Assembly (NCBI RefSeq): GCF_000832125.1
Contig: NZ_JPRK01000008.1
Location: 186,001-250,000 of the forward strand
Reading direction: 5' to 3'
DNA: 64,000 nucleotides
Source: Flavobacterium hibernum
Lineage (GTDB): Bacteria; Bacteroidota; Bacteroidia; Flavobacteriales; Flavobacteriaceae
Each line of letters begins with the position of its first letter. Position 1 is the stretch's first letter. This document shows positions 43,246-53,224 of the stretch, piece by piece. Both the position numbers and the translations under genes were made by a program. The notes under the pieces are model-generated. The model made no database searches. It was given only the letters and a program-made list of their open reading frames with translations, and was not told where the DNA came from.

Positions 43246-45234
43246 TTAGTACCTTCCTAAAACATTAAATAAAGAGTAAACTTTCACTTCTGGTTTTGTT
43301 ATTTTTCCTTCAAAGGTGATTGTTTTTTCTTCTCCTGCTTTTAAATCGATGTAATTATCGCTCCATTTTCCGGTGTATCCTTTGATGGAAACATTTACAT
43401 ATTTTGCAAATTTTGATGCTTTTAAAATCACTTTATTTCCTTGTACTTTCCATGTGATTTTTGGGTCTTCGAGTTTTAAATCTTTCGGACGTGTTAGGTC
43501 AATTTCTGCTGTTTTATCATCTCGATAGGCTTCTTTCATGGCGTACCAAGCTGCTTTGGGTTGACGATCATAATAATCGCTTACGCTCCAACTTGCTACT
43601 GGCCAGCAATCGTTTAGTTGCCATACTACGGTTCCCATATTATAGGGCGCTTTTGAACGATGGATTCCTATAATATTTTTAAGTGAGTAATAGTGTAAAC
43701 ATTGTGTGAGGTAGCTATAATCCTCAACATTCATTTTCTTTATTTTGGTCGAATCAATAAAATAACGATTCAGATAGGAATCTAATTTCATGAATCCTTT
43801 TCCGGCTTTTTGATGCGCTTGCAGAATATCTGAATATAAATATCGGTCTTCCGGCAAGGTAAATTTTTCGATAGACGAATAAGTTGGCATTGCCTGCATT
43901 CCGTATTCGCTTACAAAACGACCCGTTTTATTTTGTACGGCTTCTACATCTTCTAATCCCCACCAAGTTCCCCAATAATGACTGTCTGCTTCGGTTAAGC
44001 TTTTTGCTTTAGACCAATGAAATAATGGCGAAGTACTAATATAAGGACGTTTTCCGTCTACTTGGTTTACCCATTTCGGGATACTATCCTGAAACAAGCG
44101 AACATAATCTTTCCATAAACGTGTTGAATCTTGCTTTGACATTTTCATGCTTTTTTGCCATCCCCAACTTTTAAAGGCTTCGTCGATTTCATTATTTCCA
44201 CACCACAAAACAATACTTTTGTGATGACGTAAACGTTTTACCTGATATTGAACTTCTTTTTTTACATTGTCAAAAAAGGCATCATCGCCTGGCACCATTG
44301 TTCCGGCAAACATAAAATCTTGCCATACATTGATTCCGTATTTATCGCATAAATCGTAGAAATAGTCATCTTCGTAAATACCTCCACCCCAAACACGCAG
44401 CATGTTCATATTGGCATCTTTTGCCAGACTTACTACTTTTTCGTATTCTTTTTTTGTCATTCTGGAAAGGAATGCATCTGACGGAATATAGTTTGCTCCT
44501 TTCATATAGACTGGCTTTCCATCTATTCTAAAATAGAATGTTTTACCTAAACTATCCGGTTGCTGTACTAATTCGATCTTGCGATCTAACACATAAGGTT
44601 TCTCAGGAGTTTTCTCGTCGTAAGCTTCTAATCTTGGCGTTTTCCAAATTCCGCAAGTCGTTAATTTTGGTCCCCAATCCCATCCAAAATGATATTGCGC
44701 TTTTCGTACATAAGCACGAGGATTATCTGGAATTACAAATGGAAAATCTTTTTTAGCCAATGAATCGACTACGTTTTGTGCCGATTTGAATACTATGGTT
44801 AAATCGTTGTTGCCAGATTTTAGTATCTTTTTTACATCGACACGCCATTGACGGAACATATTATCGGCTTTTAAAACCAATTTATCATTTAGATAAACGG
44901 TTGCATAAGTATCTAATCCGTCAAAAACCAGTTCTGTATTTTTTTTGTTTAGTGTTGATGCTGCAACTTGAAAAGTGGTTTTATACTCCCAATCTTTCTT
45001 TTCTACCCATTGCACTTTTTTTTCATTGTCGCGATAAAACGGATCTGGTATTGTTTTATTCTTCAACAAATCTGTATGAATTTCTCCTGGAACTGTAGCC
45101 GGAAACCATTTTGTTGTTTTTGTTTCGCGGTAATGCCAACCTGATTTTAAATCAACGTTCTGAGCATTTGCTGTCAGTGATAAATTGACAAGACAAACAC
45201 CTACAAACCAATAAAATCTTTTTTTATATTCCAT
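43246..45234 (-). CDS. glycoside hydrolase family 2, beta-mannosidase, compact form
   Basis: A 662-residue exported protein (signal peptide VGVCLVNLSLTANAQ). Residues 25-205 form the sugar-binding-like N domain (ELVFDGLDTYATVYLNDKL). The barrel runs from about 215 to 575, with the acid/base Glu349 in WCGNNE and nucleophile Glu443 in VSEYGMQAMP; NMLRVWGGGIYE is conserved. Typical homologues are near 860 residues with an Ig-like domain between N domain and barrel and two after it. Here RLEAYDE (201-207) leads almost straight to VLDRKIELVQQPD, and only one domain follows the barrel. Catalytic residues are intact. Confidence 0.9.
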   Translation of the reverse strand: MEYKKRFYWFVGVCLVNLSLTANAQNVDLKSGWHYRETKTTKWFPATVPGEIHTDLLKNKTIPDPFYRDNEKKVQWVEKKDWEYKTTFQVAASTLNKKNTELVFDGLDTYATVYLNDKLVLKADNMFRQWRVDVKKILKSGNNDLTIVFKSAQNVVDSLAKKDFPFVIPDNPRAYVRKAQYHFGWDWGPKLTTCGIWKTPRLEAYDEKTPEKPYVLDRKIELVQQPDSLGKTFYFRIDGKPVYMKGANYIPSDAFLSRMTKKEYEKVVSLAKDANMNMLRVWGGGIYEDDYFYDLCDKYGINVWQDFMFAGTMVPGDDAFFDNVKKEVQYQVKRLRHHKSIVLWCGNNEIDEAFKSWGWQKSMKMSKQDSTRLWKDYVRLFQDSIPKWVNQVDGKRPYISTSPLFHWSKAKSLTEADSHYWGTWWGLEDVEAVQNKTGRFVSEYGMQAMPTYSSIEKFTLPEDRYLYSDILQAHQKAGKGFMKLDSYLNRYFIDSTKIKKMNVEDYSYLTQCLHYYSLKNIIGIHRSKAPYNMGTVVWQLNDCWPVASWSVSDYYDRQPKAAWYAMKEAYRDDKTAEIDLTRPKDLKLEDPKITWKVQGNKVILKASKFAKYVNVSIKGYTGKWSDNYIDLKAGEEKTITFEGKITKPEVKVYSLFNVLGRY

Positions 45235-45618
45235 TCTTACTGAAAACTTATTATTATGTACTTACAATTTAAATGTTGGCAGTTTGAGAAGGATAATTAA
45301 TTTTACTTAATTATGCTCTTCTCTTTAAGGTTTTATTACGGAATAAAAGTAACTAACAAAATATTCTGAAATCAATTTCCCTTTTTACGGCTGCCAAGCT
45401 TTATTTTAATTTTAGATTTTTGATTGTAGTCCCGAAGCCTCGGGATAGATTTTATCTAATACTTAAAAAAGTCAATTATTTATTAATACATTCTTTTGAG
45501 GATAATTCCATCTTTTTCAGCAGAAGTTTATTTGTCTTTTGCGAAAAAAAGGGTTTTATAACTAGAGAAACAATTTTTAAATATTAACTGTCTAATTTAG
45601 TGAAAATCAAATAGAAAA

Positions 45619-45653
45619 TAAGCCGGGTGGATCAGGTATTCCTACCCGGCTTA
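45619..45653 (-). terminator. terminator of the susCD transcript
   Basis: TAAGCCGGGT pairs exactly with ACCCGGCTTA over 10 bp with a 15-nt loop, followed on the minus strand by TTTTC. It lies 30 bp past the SusD stop. The rest of the 45235-45618 gap is AT-rich upstream sequence of the GH2 gene with nothing I can name. Confidence 0.8.
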
Positions 45654-45682
45654 ATTCAACTAACTAACCAAATTTTCTAAAC

Positions 45683-47200
45683 TTATTGTTTATCCCACCA
45701 AATTCTTGTTGTCATTAAATCCAACCCTTGACGTGATATTGCTTCTTTATAATTTACAGCGTTTGTTATTAACTCTGATTGATCATAAATTAATCTTCTT
45801 GGGATTGTTCCTTTTGTTTCTCCAAGTGGATCATTAACTGGAACTAAAACTGGATATCCTGTTCTTCTATATTCTGAAAATGCTTCAAAACCATTAAACA
45901 ACAATACAATCCATTTTTGAGTAATAATTTGCTCGATTTTTTGAGCTTCAGTTCCTGTTGCTTTAAAAGGATGTGCTGTCATATAAGTATTATACTCTGC
46001 AAGTGAAACTGCTGGTACTTTGTCTCCAAAAATTGTAAGAACTTGCATTGCTGCTTTTACTCCATCTTCGTAGTGTTTTTGTGCTGATGCTCCAACATTC
46101 CAACCTTTTACAGCTGCTTCTGCCAAAATAAACTCTACTTCTGCATAAGACATAATTAAAGTTGGTGCATCTAAACGTAATACTGTTGATGTGTTTGGAT
46201 CTGAGAATAATTTTTTATCTCCACCCGGAAACTCTTTTGCATCGTTTGCAAGACCTTGTTGGTTTGCTGGATTATTGTCTCCAGTTGCTTCAAGTTTTGC
46301 ATAAATTCTTAAACGTGGATCGTTATTGTTTTTCAACTGATCGATAAACGTTTTACTGAATTTTGTGTTTGCTTCACCACCAAATAAGTCATTTCTAACC
46401 CATGAAGAAGTGATTGGATTTGTTTTAACTCCTTGTGGTCCTGCATCGTGTTGTAAAACTAAACTATCATCATTAGAAGCAAAAACTCCTTTTGCAAAAG
46501 CTTTTTCTACATATTGCTTTGCTTTTGCCGGATTTACTTTAGACAAACGCATTGCAACTCTTAACATTAATGAGTTTGCCAATTTTTTCCATTGCGGAAT
46601 ATCACTTTGGTAGTACAAATCGGCGTTACCTACAAATGCTTTGCTTGCATCTAAAGCATCTCCTGCTTCATCTAACTCTTTTAAAAGGTCATTGTAGATT
46701 GCTTCTTGTGTATCATATTTTGGAGCAAAAACATTTCCGTTGTATCCTTTTGCTGCTTCAAAATAAGGAACATCACCATAGGTATCTGTCAATTTTTGAA
46801 ACATGAATACTTTCATGATTCTACAAGCCTGAATCATGTTACTGTTTTCAGGCGTGTCTTTTACAACAGATAATAATTGAAAAATCTGATTTAATCCTTT
46901 ACCGTATGATTCTCCAAAAAGTGCTCCTGAATATTCAGAAGAATAAGTGTATTTTGAACCTGCGCCACTTAAGGATGAAAATTGCTGTACAATTTGCGCA
47001 GCATAAATATTGTTTCCTCTTGTATTAGAAAAGTCTTGCCCGTCTACATAAATCTCAGCAAGTGTAAACATTGATTTTACTGCCGGATCTGTCAAAGCAT
47101 TTGGATTCGTGTTCATATCTTCGAATCCTTTATCGCATGAAGTTAAGGTGATTGCACCTACAATTGCGATACAGAATATTTTTATAAATTTATTTTTCAT
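45683..47200 (-). CDS. SusD/RagB-family nutrient-binding lipoprotein
   Basis: A 505-residue lipoprotein: lipobox TLTSC with Cys22, then DKGFEDMNTNPNALTDPAVKSMF, the opening of the SusD-like_2 subgroup. A TPR-like helical fold follows (AQIVQQFS, ACRIMKVFMFQKLTDTYGDVPYFEA). SusD proteins sit on the cell surface as a lid over SusC and bind the glycan. It is 16 bp past the SusC stop and cotranscribed with it. Confidence 0.95.
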   Translation of the reverse strand: MKNKFIKIFCIAIVGAITLTSCDKGFEDMNTNPNALTDPAVKSMFTLAEIYVDGQDFSNTRGNNIYAAQIVQQFSSLSGAGSKYTYSSEYSGALFGESYGKGLNQIFQLLSVVKDTPENSNMIQACRIMKVFMFQKLTDTYGDVPYFEAAKGYNGNVFAPKYDTQEAIYNDLLKELDEAGDALDASKAFVGNADLYYQSDIPQWKKLANSLMLRVAMRLSKVNPAKAKQYVEKAFAKGVFASNDDSLVLQHDAGPQGVKTNPITSSWVRNDLFGGEANTKFSKTFIDQLKNNNDPRLRIYAKLEATGDNNPANQQGLANDAKEFPGGDKKLFSDPNTSTVLRLDAPTLIMSYAEVEFILAEAAVKGWNVGASAQKHYEDGVKAAMQVLTIFGDKVPAVSLAEYNTYMTAHPFKATGTEAQKIEQIITQKWIVLLFNGFEAFSEYRRTGYPVLVPVNDPLGETKGTIPRRLIYDQSELITNAVNYKEAISRQGLDLMTTRIWWDKQ

Positions 47201-47216
47201 CTTTCAATTTGTGTTA

Positions 47217-50200
47217 TTAAAATTTGACATTCAGTGTTAAACCGTAGTTTCTTGTCAATGGCATAGATGCTCTTTCAAGTCCTTGTGCATTGCTGTTAGA
47301 ATAGTTTGACTCTGGGTCAATGTTTGGAACTTTGTCATAAATTGTCCATAAATTATGAGCAGAAAATGCTAAGCTAATTGATTGAAATGGTGTTTTTGAC
47401 AAATATGATTTTGGGAAATTGTAGCTAAAAGAAACTGCTCTTAACTTAATGAAATCAGCATCGTATACAAAGTTTGATGTTACATCACTATAACTTCTCC
47501 AGTAATCGTATGCAGAAACTGTTGTGTTAACCGGGTTTCCGTTTACATCATGTCCAGATACTGCAATTCCGCCTTCACGACCAGTAACTGTGTCTTCAGA
47601 CAATCCGTAACGTGTTCCTAATTGGTTTGTTGCAGAATAGATTGACCCTCCAAATTTAGCATCTACAAAAACTGAAAGTGTGAAATTTTTATATGAAAAA
47701 TCATTTGAGAATCCCATTGCCATTGGCGCTACACCACGACCAGCATTGATTAGGTCACCTCTCATAAATCTACCATTTGTATCAAGTACAATTTGTCCTT
47801 TTGAATCTCTTAAATAATCGTAAGCTTTGATGATTCCAAAAGGCTGTCCTTTTTCTAAAACTACTGAGGCTCTAGAATCTCTGTTTCCTTCTAATGTTTT
47901 AGTCGTGATTTTGTCTGAAAGACCAATTACTTCACTATCATTGTAAGCAAAGTTATATCCAATGCTCCAATTAAAACTTGGTGTTTTTACTGCTTTTACA
48001 TTAATAGCAAACTCAACTCCCTGATTTAAAATTTCTCCTACATTGATTTTTGTAGTTCTGTAACCAGAAGCTAAAGAAATATCAGCATCAGTAATATCGT
48101 TTGTAGTTTTCTTGCGGTAGAAAGTTAAATCTGTACTTACTCTATTACGGAAGAATGTGTTTTCGAAACCAAATTCGATTGTACTTACATTATATGGTTT
48201 CAATGTTCTGTTTGGAACTGTCTCTCCGTTAACTCCCAAAATTGGTTGTCCTAAAGAATCTGTTTGTCCGTCTGGTGCTGTATACGTTAATGCTAAAGCA
48301 TAAGCGTCTGGCAAAGCTCCTCCTACGTTACCCCAACCTGCTCTAATTTTACCATAAGACATCCATTCTGGTAATTCGATTACTTCAGAATAAATAAAAC
48401 TTGTACTTACAGATGGGTAAAATGTACTGTTGTTTGATGGATCTAAAGTTGAGAACCAATCTTGACGACCTGTTAAACTTAGATATAAATAATCTTTGTA
48501 TCCTAAATCTGCCGAATAGAAAAGTGAGTTTACTTCGCTTTCAGAAAATAATTTTTCTGTTTTGTCCGGTTGTGTATTTCCGTAGAAATATTTGAATGGA
48601 ACAATAAAATTGTTTCCTTTCATTTTTATACCGCTGTATCTGTTGTGTTGACGGTTAGCACCAACGAAAGCATCTAAAGAAAGGTTTTTAGCGATATCGC
48701 CTTTGTACCCTAAGAAACCAGAAGCATTTACTTCTGTACGTCCTTCTACTCTGTTCTCGTAAGATCCACCTGGGTTGTAGTTAATTCCAGTTGGCTCAAT
48801 TTCAGTATATTCGTAATTGATATCATCAATACCAATAACTGCTTTTGCATAAATTCTTTCTGTAATGTTGTAATTTACTTTTGCAGAACCAATAAAACGC
48901 TTTCTAAGATCATCATTTAAAGGTGATTGTGTTGCGAAATAAGGGTTAGTTTGGTAAGTGTTTGCTCCAAAATAATCTGCTTCACCACCGTTTGCATCAA
49001 AACCATTACTTAACCATCTGATGTCTGTTCCAGGAGTTAAGAAAGTTGTTGGGAAAGAAGCATTTCTAGGAGAATCATTCAAATATGGTCTGTTATGACT
49101 TTTCTCAGAAATATATTGAGCATTGGTTTCTATGCTTATTTTTTTGTTTGGAGCTGAGTTTAAACTCAAAGAAACGTTGTTTCTTCCAAAATTTGTTCCT
49201 GGCATGATAGATTCATCTTTTGTGTTTCCAAAAGACAATCTGAAATTAGTAGTTTCGTTACCACCAGAAATTGCTAAAGTATTACTGAAAGAATATCCTG
49301 TTCTATAGAAGTTCTTTACGTTGTCTTTACCATAAGCTTGGTATGGTTTTGTACTTCCGTCTAATGCAAGAGAAGGCGTTCCGTCATATCTATCTCCCCA
49401 AGCAAAATAGTAAGAATCTCTAAGTTCTTGCAAGTTAGTAAATCTTTGCGCAACACCATTTACCGGTGCTCCTGCTCCGTATTGATCTTGCCAATTTAAA
49501 AGACTTACTGGAGTATTAAATGTAGAGTTTGTACTAAAATCTACTCCAAGTCCTGTACCGCTTTTACCTTTTTTAGTTGTAATTAAGATAACACCGTTTG
49601 ATCCTCTGTATCCGTAAAGAGCAGATGCAGCACTACCTTTTAATACTGACATCGATGCGATATCGTCTGGATTGAATGAAGACATTCCGTCTCCTTTATC
49701 AGCTCCACCCCACATTCCTGCGTTTCCTTGTTGGCTGTTATCGATTGGAATTCCATCGACAACATACAAAGGTTGGTTAAGCCCTGAAGCTGAAGTTGCT
49801 CCACGAATTACTACACGGCTAGATCCAGATGGCCCTGAAACTGGTGCAGAAACGTTAACTCCGGCAATTTTTCCCTGAAGAGCATTTCCTAAGTTAATTT
49901 CTTTATTTTTTGTCAGTTCTTCACCTTTCAGCTCTCCAACTGCATAACCTAAAGCTTTCTTTTGTTTTTTAACTCCAAATGAAGTTACTACTACATCTTT
50001 TAATTCCTGTGCATTTTCTGCTAATACAACCGAAATTTTAGTATCATTTTCCTGAACTACTACTGATTTTGTTACGTAACCAATAGATGATATGTTTAGT
50101 GTAACTTTTCCTTCAGGTACACTCATTTTAAATCGACCTTCAACATCTGTAATTGAGCCATAAGGCTTTCCTTGAACCTCGATCGACGCAGCAACAACTC

Positions 50201-50306
50201 CCTTGTTTTCTGCATCAACCACTATGCCTGTTATTTGTCGGTTTTGCGCGACAGCACTTAAGCTGCACAACAATACCATTCCTAACATTGCCAATATTCG
50301 TTTCAT
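47217..50306 (-). CDS. SusC/RagA-family TonB-linked outer membrane protein
   Basis: A 1029-residue TonB-dependent transporter. After the signal peptide (CSLSAVAQ) comes a CarboxypepD_reg domain (QITGIVVDAENKGVVAASIEV), the plug (DVVVTSFGVKKQKKALGYAV to GSSRVVIRGATSASGLNQPLYVVDGIPIDN) and a beta-barrel that ends with an aromatic strand (RNYGLTLNVKF). It imports oligosaccharides with SusD. There is no N-terminal extension for anti-sigma signalling, which fits control by LacI rather than by an ECF sigma factor. Confidence 0.95.
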   Translation of the reverse strand: MKRILAMLGMVLLCSLSAVAQNRQITGIVVDAENKGVVAASIEVQGKPYGSITDVEGRFKMSVPEGKVTLNISSIGYVTKSVVVQENDTKISVVLAENAQELKDVVVTSFGVKKQKKALGYAVGELKGEELTKNKEINLGNALQGKIAGVNVSAPVSGPSGSSRVVIRGATSASGLNQPLYVVDGIPIDNSQQGNAGMWGGADKGDGMSSFNPDDIASMSVLKGSAASALYGYRGSNGVILITTKKGKSGTGLGVDFSTNSTFNTPVSLLNWQDQYGAGAPVNGVAQRFTNLQELRDSYYFAWGDRYDGTPSLALDGSTKPYQAYGKDNVKNFYRTGYSFSNTLAISGGNETTNFRLSFGNTKDESIMPGTNFGRNNVSLSLNSAPNKKISIETNAQYISEKSHNRPYLNDSPRNASFPTTFLTPGTDIRWLSNGFDANGGEADYFGANTYQTNPYFATQSPLNDDLRKRFIGSAKVNYNITERIYAKAVIGIDDINYEYTEIEPTGINYNPGGSYENRVEGRTEVNASGFLGYKGDIAKNLSLDAFVGANRQHNRYSGIKMKGNNFIVPFKYFYGNTQPDKTEKLFSESEVNSLFYSADLGYKDYLYLSLTGRQDWFSTLDPSNNSTFYPSVSTSFIYSEVIELPEWMSYGKIRAGWGNVGGALPDAYALALTYTAPDGQTDSLGQPILGVNGETVPNRTLKPYNVSTIEFGFENTFFRNRVSTDLTFYRKKTTNDITDADISLASGYRTTKINVGEILNQGVEFAINVKAVKTPSFNWSIGYNFAYNDSEVIGLSDKITTKTLEGNRDSRASVVLEKGQPFGIIKAYDYLRDSKGQIVLDTNGRFMRGDLINAGRGVAPMAMGFSNDFSYKNFTLSVFVDAKFGGSIYSATNQLGTRYGLSEDTVTGREGGIAVSGHDVNGNPVNTTVSAYDYWRSYSDVTSNFVYDADFIKLRAVSFSYNFPKSYLSKTPFQSISLAFSAHNLWTIYDKVPNIDPESNYSNSNAQGLERASMPLTRNYGLTLNVKF

Positions 50307-50504
50307 AAGCTTTTGTTTTGTTTTAATGTGATTGTTTTAATAATTAATAAAATTCTTGAATCAAATTCAATATGGTATTTACTGGGCATTCACCTTATAA
50401 ATACTATGGTTTAATAGTAATGTAAACACTTCCTAATTTCAAGAAATCGATGTAGTAAACAGATCAAAAAAAATAACTGATTTCCAGTATTATTCATCCA
50501 AAAC

Positions 50505-50524
50505 TTACTAAAACGATTTAGCAA
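50505..50524. promoter_or_regulatory. LacI-type operator upstream of susC (O2)
   Basis: TTACTAAAACGATTTAGCAA is an imperfect 20-bp palindrome with two mismatched positions. It resembles O1 (55349) and O3 (51683). It lies about 200 bp before the susC start, between susC and lacI. A second half-symmetric AAAACGAATCGTTTT lies at about 50536-50552. The gap 50307-50585 shows no gene. Confidence 0.65.
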
Positions 50525-50585
50525 AATGACTAAAAAAAAACGAATCGTTTTTTTTCTTTTTTTATTTAAAAATTCCTCTTTAAAA

Positions 50586-51596
50586 TTAGACTGATTCTCT
50601 AACAATCAGCTTTCCTTTTTTGAGGCTTTTTTCGACTTCAAATTTTTCCATATCGGTCATCTGACTCATCAATAATTGTATTGATTTTACAGCAATCTCT
50701 TCAATGGGTTGTGCAATAACACTAATCGTTGGTGTATGCAATTTAAAACTGTCATGATCATCAAAACTAATAACCGAAACATCTTCAGGAATCCTGACTC
50801 CCATTTCTCTAAAAGCCTGTAATCCTGCAAGTGCTATATAATTTGTCAAAAACAAAACGGCATCAATGTTAGCATTTTTTTCTAAAAAACTAACTATTCC
50901 TGCAATTCTGGTTTCTTCACTTGTGTTGTAATCCATATGAAGAACAAGCGCCGGATTATAGTTTTCGATCTCTTTTAAAGCATCTCTATAACCATCTTCT
51001 CTTAATTTCATCTGAACCATTTCAGACGAAATATTGACTACTGCTATATTTTCACATCCTTTATTGATCAGAAACTTTGTTGCTGAATTTGCTGCTTCGT
51101 AATTATCCATTACGACATGACTCACTCTTTGTCCCGGAAAATACCTATCGATTAATACAACTGGTTTTTTCAATTTTAAAAGCAACTCGATACTTTGTTC
51201 AAGATTTTGTGTTGGCGTTACAATAAAACCATCCACATTTGCTTGCAACAAACTATGTATTAACTCTTCAGAACGATCATCATTTCCGCCGGTACTACAA
51301 TAAAAAACTCTATAATCAATTCTTTTTGCTTCGTCTTCTATAACTCTGGCAAGATGTGCAAAGAACTGATTCGAAATATCTTCAACAATTAATCCAATTG
51401 ATCTTGTCTTTCCTGTTCTAAGACTTGTAGCAATCATGCTAGGTCGATAATTTAGCTTTTCTGCAACTTGCTGCACTTTCTTAATTACCGCCGGACTGAT
51501 GCCCATTTTCTCGCCTTTATCATTAATGACAAAAGATACAGTAGATATAGACACTTGTGCCTCTGTGGCAATATCCTTAATAGTAATCTTTTTCAT
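50586..51596 (-). CDS. LacI-family transcriptional regulator
   Basis: A 336-residue protein with the LacI HTH (TIKDIATEAQVSISTVSFVIND) and hinge (AEKLNYRPSMIATSLRTGKT), followed by a periplasmic-binding-like effector domain (SIGLIVEDISNQFFAHLARVI). It lies between manA and susC in the mannan PUL, and three palindromes around it are candidate binding sites, including one at its own promoter. It is most simply a repressor released by a mannose-derived signal. Confidence 0.9.
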   Translation of the reverse strand: MKKITIKDIATEAQVSISTVSFVINDKGEKMGISPAVIKKVQQVAEKLNYRPSMIATSLRTGKTRSIGLIVEDISNQFFAHLARVIEDEAKRIDYRVFYCSTGGNDDRSEELIHSLLQANVDGFIVTPTQNLEQSIELLLKLKKPVVLIDRYFPGQRVSHVVMDNYEAANSATKFLINKGCENIAVVNISSEMVQMKLREDGYRDALKEIENYNPALVLHMDYNTSEETRIAGIVSFLEKNANIDAVLFLTNYIALAGLQAFREMGVRIPEDVSVISFDDHDSFKLHTPTISVIAQPIEEIAVKSIQLLMSQMTDMEKFEVEKSLKKGKLIVRESV

Positions 51597-51633
51597 CTAG
51601 CGAGTTAATTTTTTATTAAGCTGTTATTAATCT

Positions 51634-51702
51634 TATCACAAATATAAATAAAAAATTATATCACAAATATAAATAAAAATAATTACTAAAACGATTTTGT
51701 AA
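51634..51702 (-). promoter_or_regulatory. tandem lacI promoter repeats and operator O3
   Basis: TATCACAAATATAAATAAAA occurs exactly twice (51634-51653 and 51659-51678). Each contains, on the minus strand, TATATTTG, a -7 box match. O3, TTACTAAAACGATTTTGTAA (51683-51702), lies immediately upstream and shares 15 bases with O2. The rest of the 51597-51937 gap holds three imperfect repeats (51769, 51811, 51866) of the type TTATTATnAATnA.TTTnCAACT. Confidence 0.55.
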
Positions 51703-51937
51703 TTCTTTTTTTAAACAAATCGTTATTTTAGAGTTAATTATACATATAATCATCAATTATTATAAGTATTTTTACTATTAATCATTTTACAGCTATTCAC
51801 AGGGATTTTGCTTTTTATTATGAATAATTTACAACTATCTATTTGAGATAGAGCTACAAAGTGTATTTTTTTATTATCAATCACTTTGCAACTCTTTTGA
51901 TTTTTTTTTTAAATATAGTTTTTCCTATTTGCAATCT

Positions 51938-52906
51938 TTAAGAAATATACACTTCTAAAATTGATGCTGAACCGTTTAGCACATAATTACGCATGGCAGC
52001 AGGAATTAAAACAGTATCTCCTTTTTTATATTGATAGGTTACATTTTCGTATCTAATCTCAAAAGCGCCTTCGATACACATGTAAACCGTAAAAGTATTT
52101 CCGTTTTTATTTCCCTCGATTGTTCCGTCTAACGGAATAAAGTTGGTTGTAAAATATGGACAGTCAACAACTACATTCGATTTGTTTGGAGTGGTTTCAT
52201 ATTTTTTATGCGTATCGACTTTATTATAGTTTATAGCGTCAAGAGCTAAATCAACATGAAGTTCTCTTGTATTTCCTTGCGCATCTACTCGATCGAAATC
52301 GTACAAACGATATGTAATGTCTGATGTTTGCTGAATTTCTGCAACAACTAATCCTGCTCCAATTGCATGAACTGTTCCGGTCTCAAGAAAAAACACATCT
52401 CCTGCTTTTGCTTTTACATCGTCAAGAATAGAAACTAGAGTTTTGTTATTCAAGTTATCTAGATATTCTTCTTTACTTGAATCTTCTTTAAAACCAACTA
52501 TAATTCTTGCATCAGTATCGGCTTGCATCACGTACCACATTTCGGTTTTCCCAAAAGAGTTATGGCGTTCTTTTGCTAATTGATCATTAGGATGAACTTG
52601 AATCGATAAATCTTCTCTTGCATCAAGATATTTAAACAGTAATGGGAACTGATTTCCAAATCGTGCATAAACAGCTTCTCCTAAAATTTCGTTTGGTAAT
52701 TTGTCGATTAACTCTGTTAATGATTTCCCCTTTAATTCACCATTAGCAACAACGCTTACATCTCCTTCTACGGTGGACAATTCCCAACTTTCTCCAGTAA
52801 TTTTAGATGTAATAGATTTATTAAGAACTGTGTTTAATTTTTCTCCTCCCCAAATTCTGTCTTTCAAAATTGGTTCAAATTGCAAAGGGTAAATTTTTAT
52901 GCTCAT
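51938..52906 (-). CDS. manA: mannose-6-phosphate isomerase, class I
   Basis: A 322-residue soluble enzyme. Motifs: LKDRIWGGEKLNTVL, LSIQVHPND (zinc-binding His), FGKTEMWYVM and GDVFFLETGTVHAIGAG (zinc ligand Glu/His). It interconverts mannose-6-phosphate and fructose-6-phosphate, connecting the mannan PUL to glycolysis. The size fits the short Bacteroidota form. It is in the PUL, between lacI and GH97, in the same orientation. Confidence 0.9.
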   Translation of the reverse strand: MSIKIYPLQFEPILKDRIWGGEKLNTVLNKSITSKITGESWELSTVEGDVSVVANGELKGKSLTELIDKLPNEILGEAVYARFGNQFPLLFKYLDAREDLSIQVHPNDQLAKERHNSFGKTEMWYVMQADTDARIIVGFKEDSSKEEYLDNLNNKTLVSILDDVKAKAGDVFFLETGTVHAIGAGLVVAEIQQTSDITYRLYDFDRVDAQGNTRELHVDLALDAINYNKVDTHKKYETTPNKSNVVVDCPYFTTNFIPLDGTIEGNKNGNTFTVYMCIEGAFEIRYENVTYQYKKGDTVLIPAAMRNYVLNGSASILEVYIS

Positions 52907-52943
52907 TTTTTATGTTTTTTAAATTAATATCTTGTTTTTTTTT

Positions 52944-53092
52944 GCCACAGATTACAAGGATTAAAATGATTTTAAAATATCTGTGTGCTTTTTTTCGCCA
53001 CGAATTGCACAAATTCTCACTAATTTTTTTCTTTATCTCTATCTACTTAACGAGCCTGAGACAAAATCATTTTAATCCTTGTAATCAGTGGC
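52944..53092. repeat. 149-bp palindromic element
   Basis: GCCACAGATTACAAGGATTA and the following bases to 52973 pair with 53063-53092 with one mismatch. Further palindromic text (GCAGATTTGGCAGATTAAGC, then CTGTGTCATCC) continues to about 53215. The 52907-53224 gap holds only repeats, of the class seen at 27517. Confidence 0.7.
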
Positions 53093-53224
53093 TAACCTTT
53101 TTCTCTTGCAGATTTGGCAGATTAAGCAGATTTTTTTCACCAAATGCCAGTAAGAAAAAAATCCGTTTTAATCAGTGTTTTCGCGATAGCGAATCTGTGT
53201 CATCCGCGTACTATCTCAAACAAT

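Noticed and set aside
45410..45450. Terminator-like CCCGAAGCCTCGGGA hairpin near the GH2 gene
   Set aside because: It is short, is not followed by a T run in either direction, and lies in the middle of an intergenic region; likely a remnant of a common repeat.
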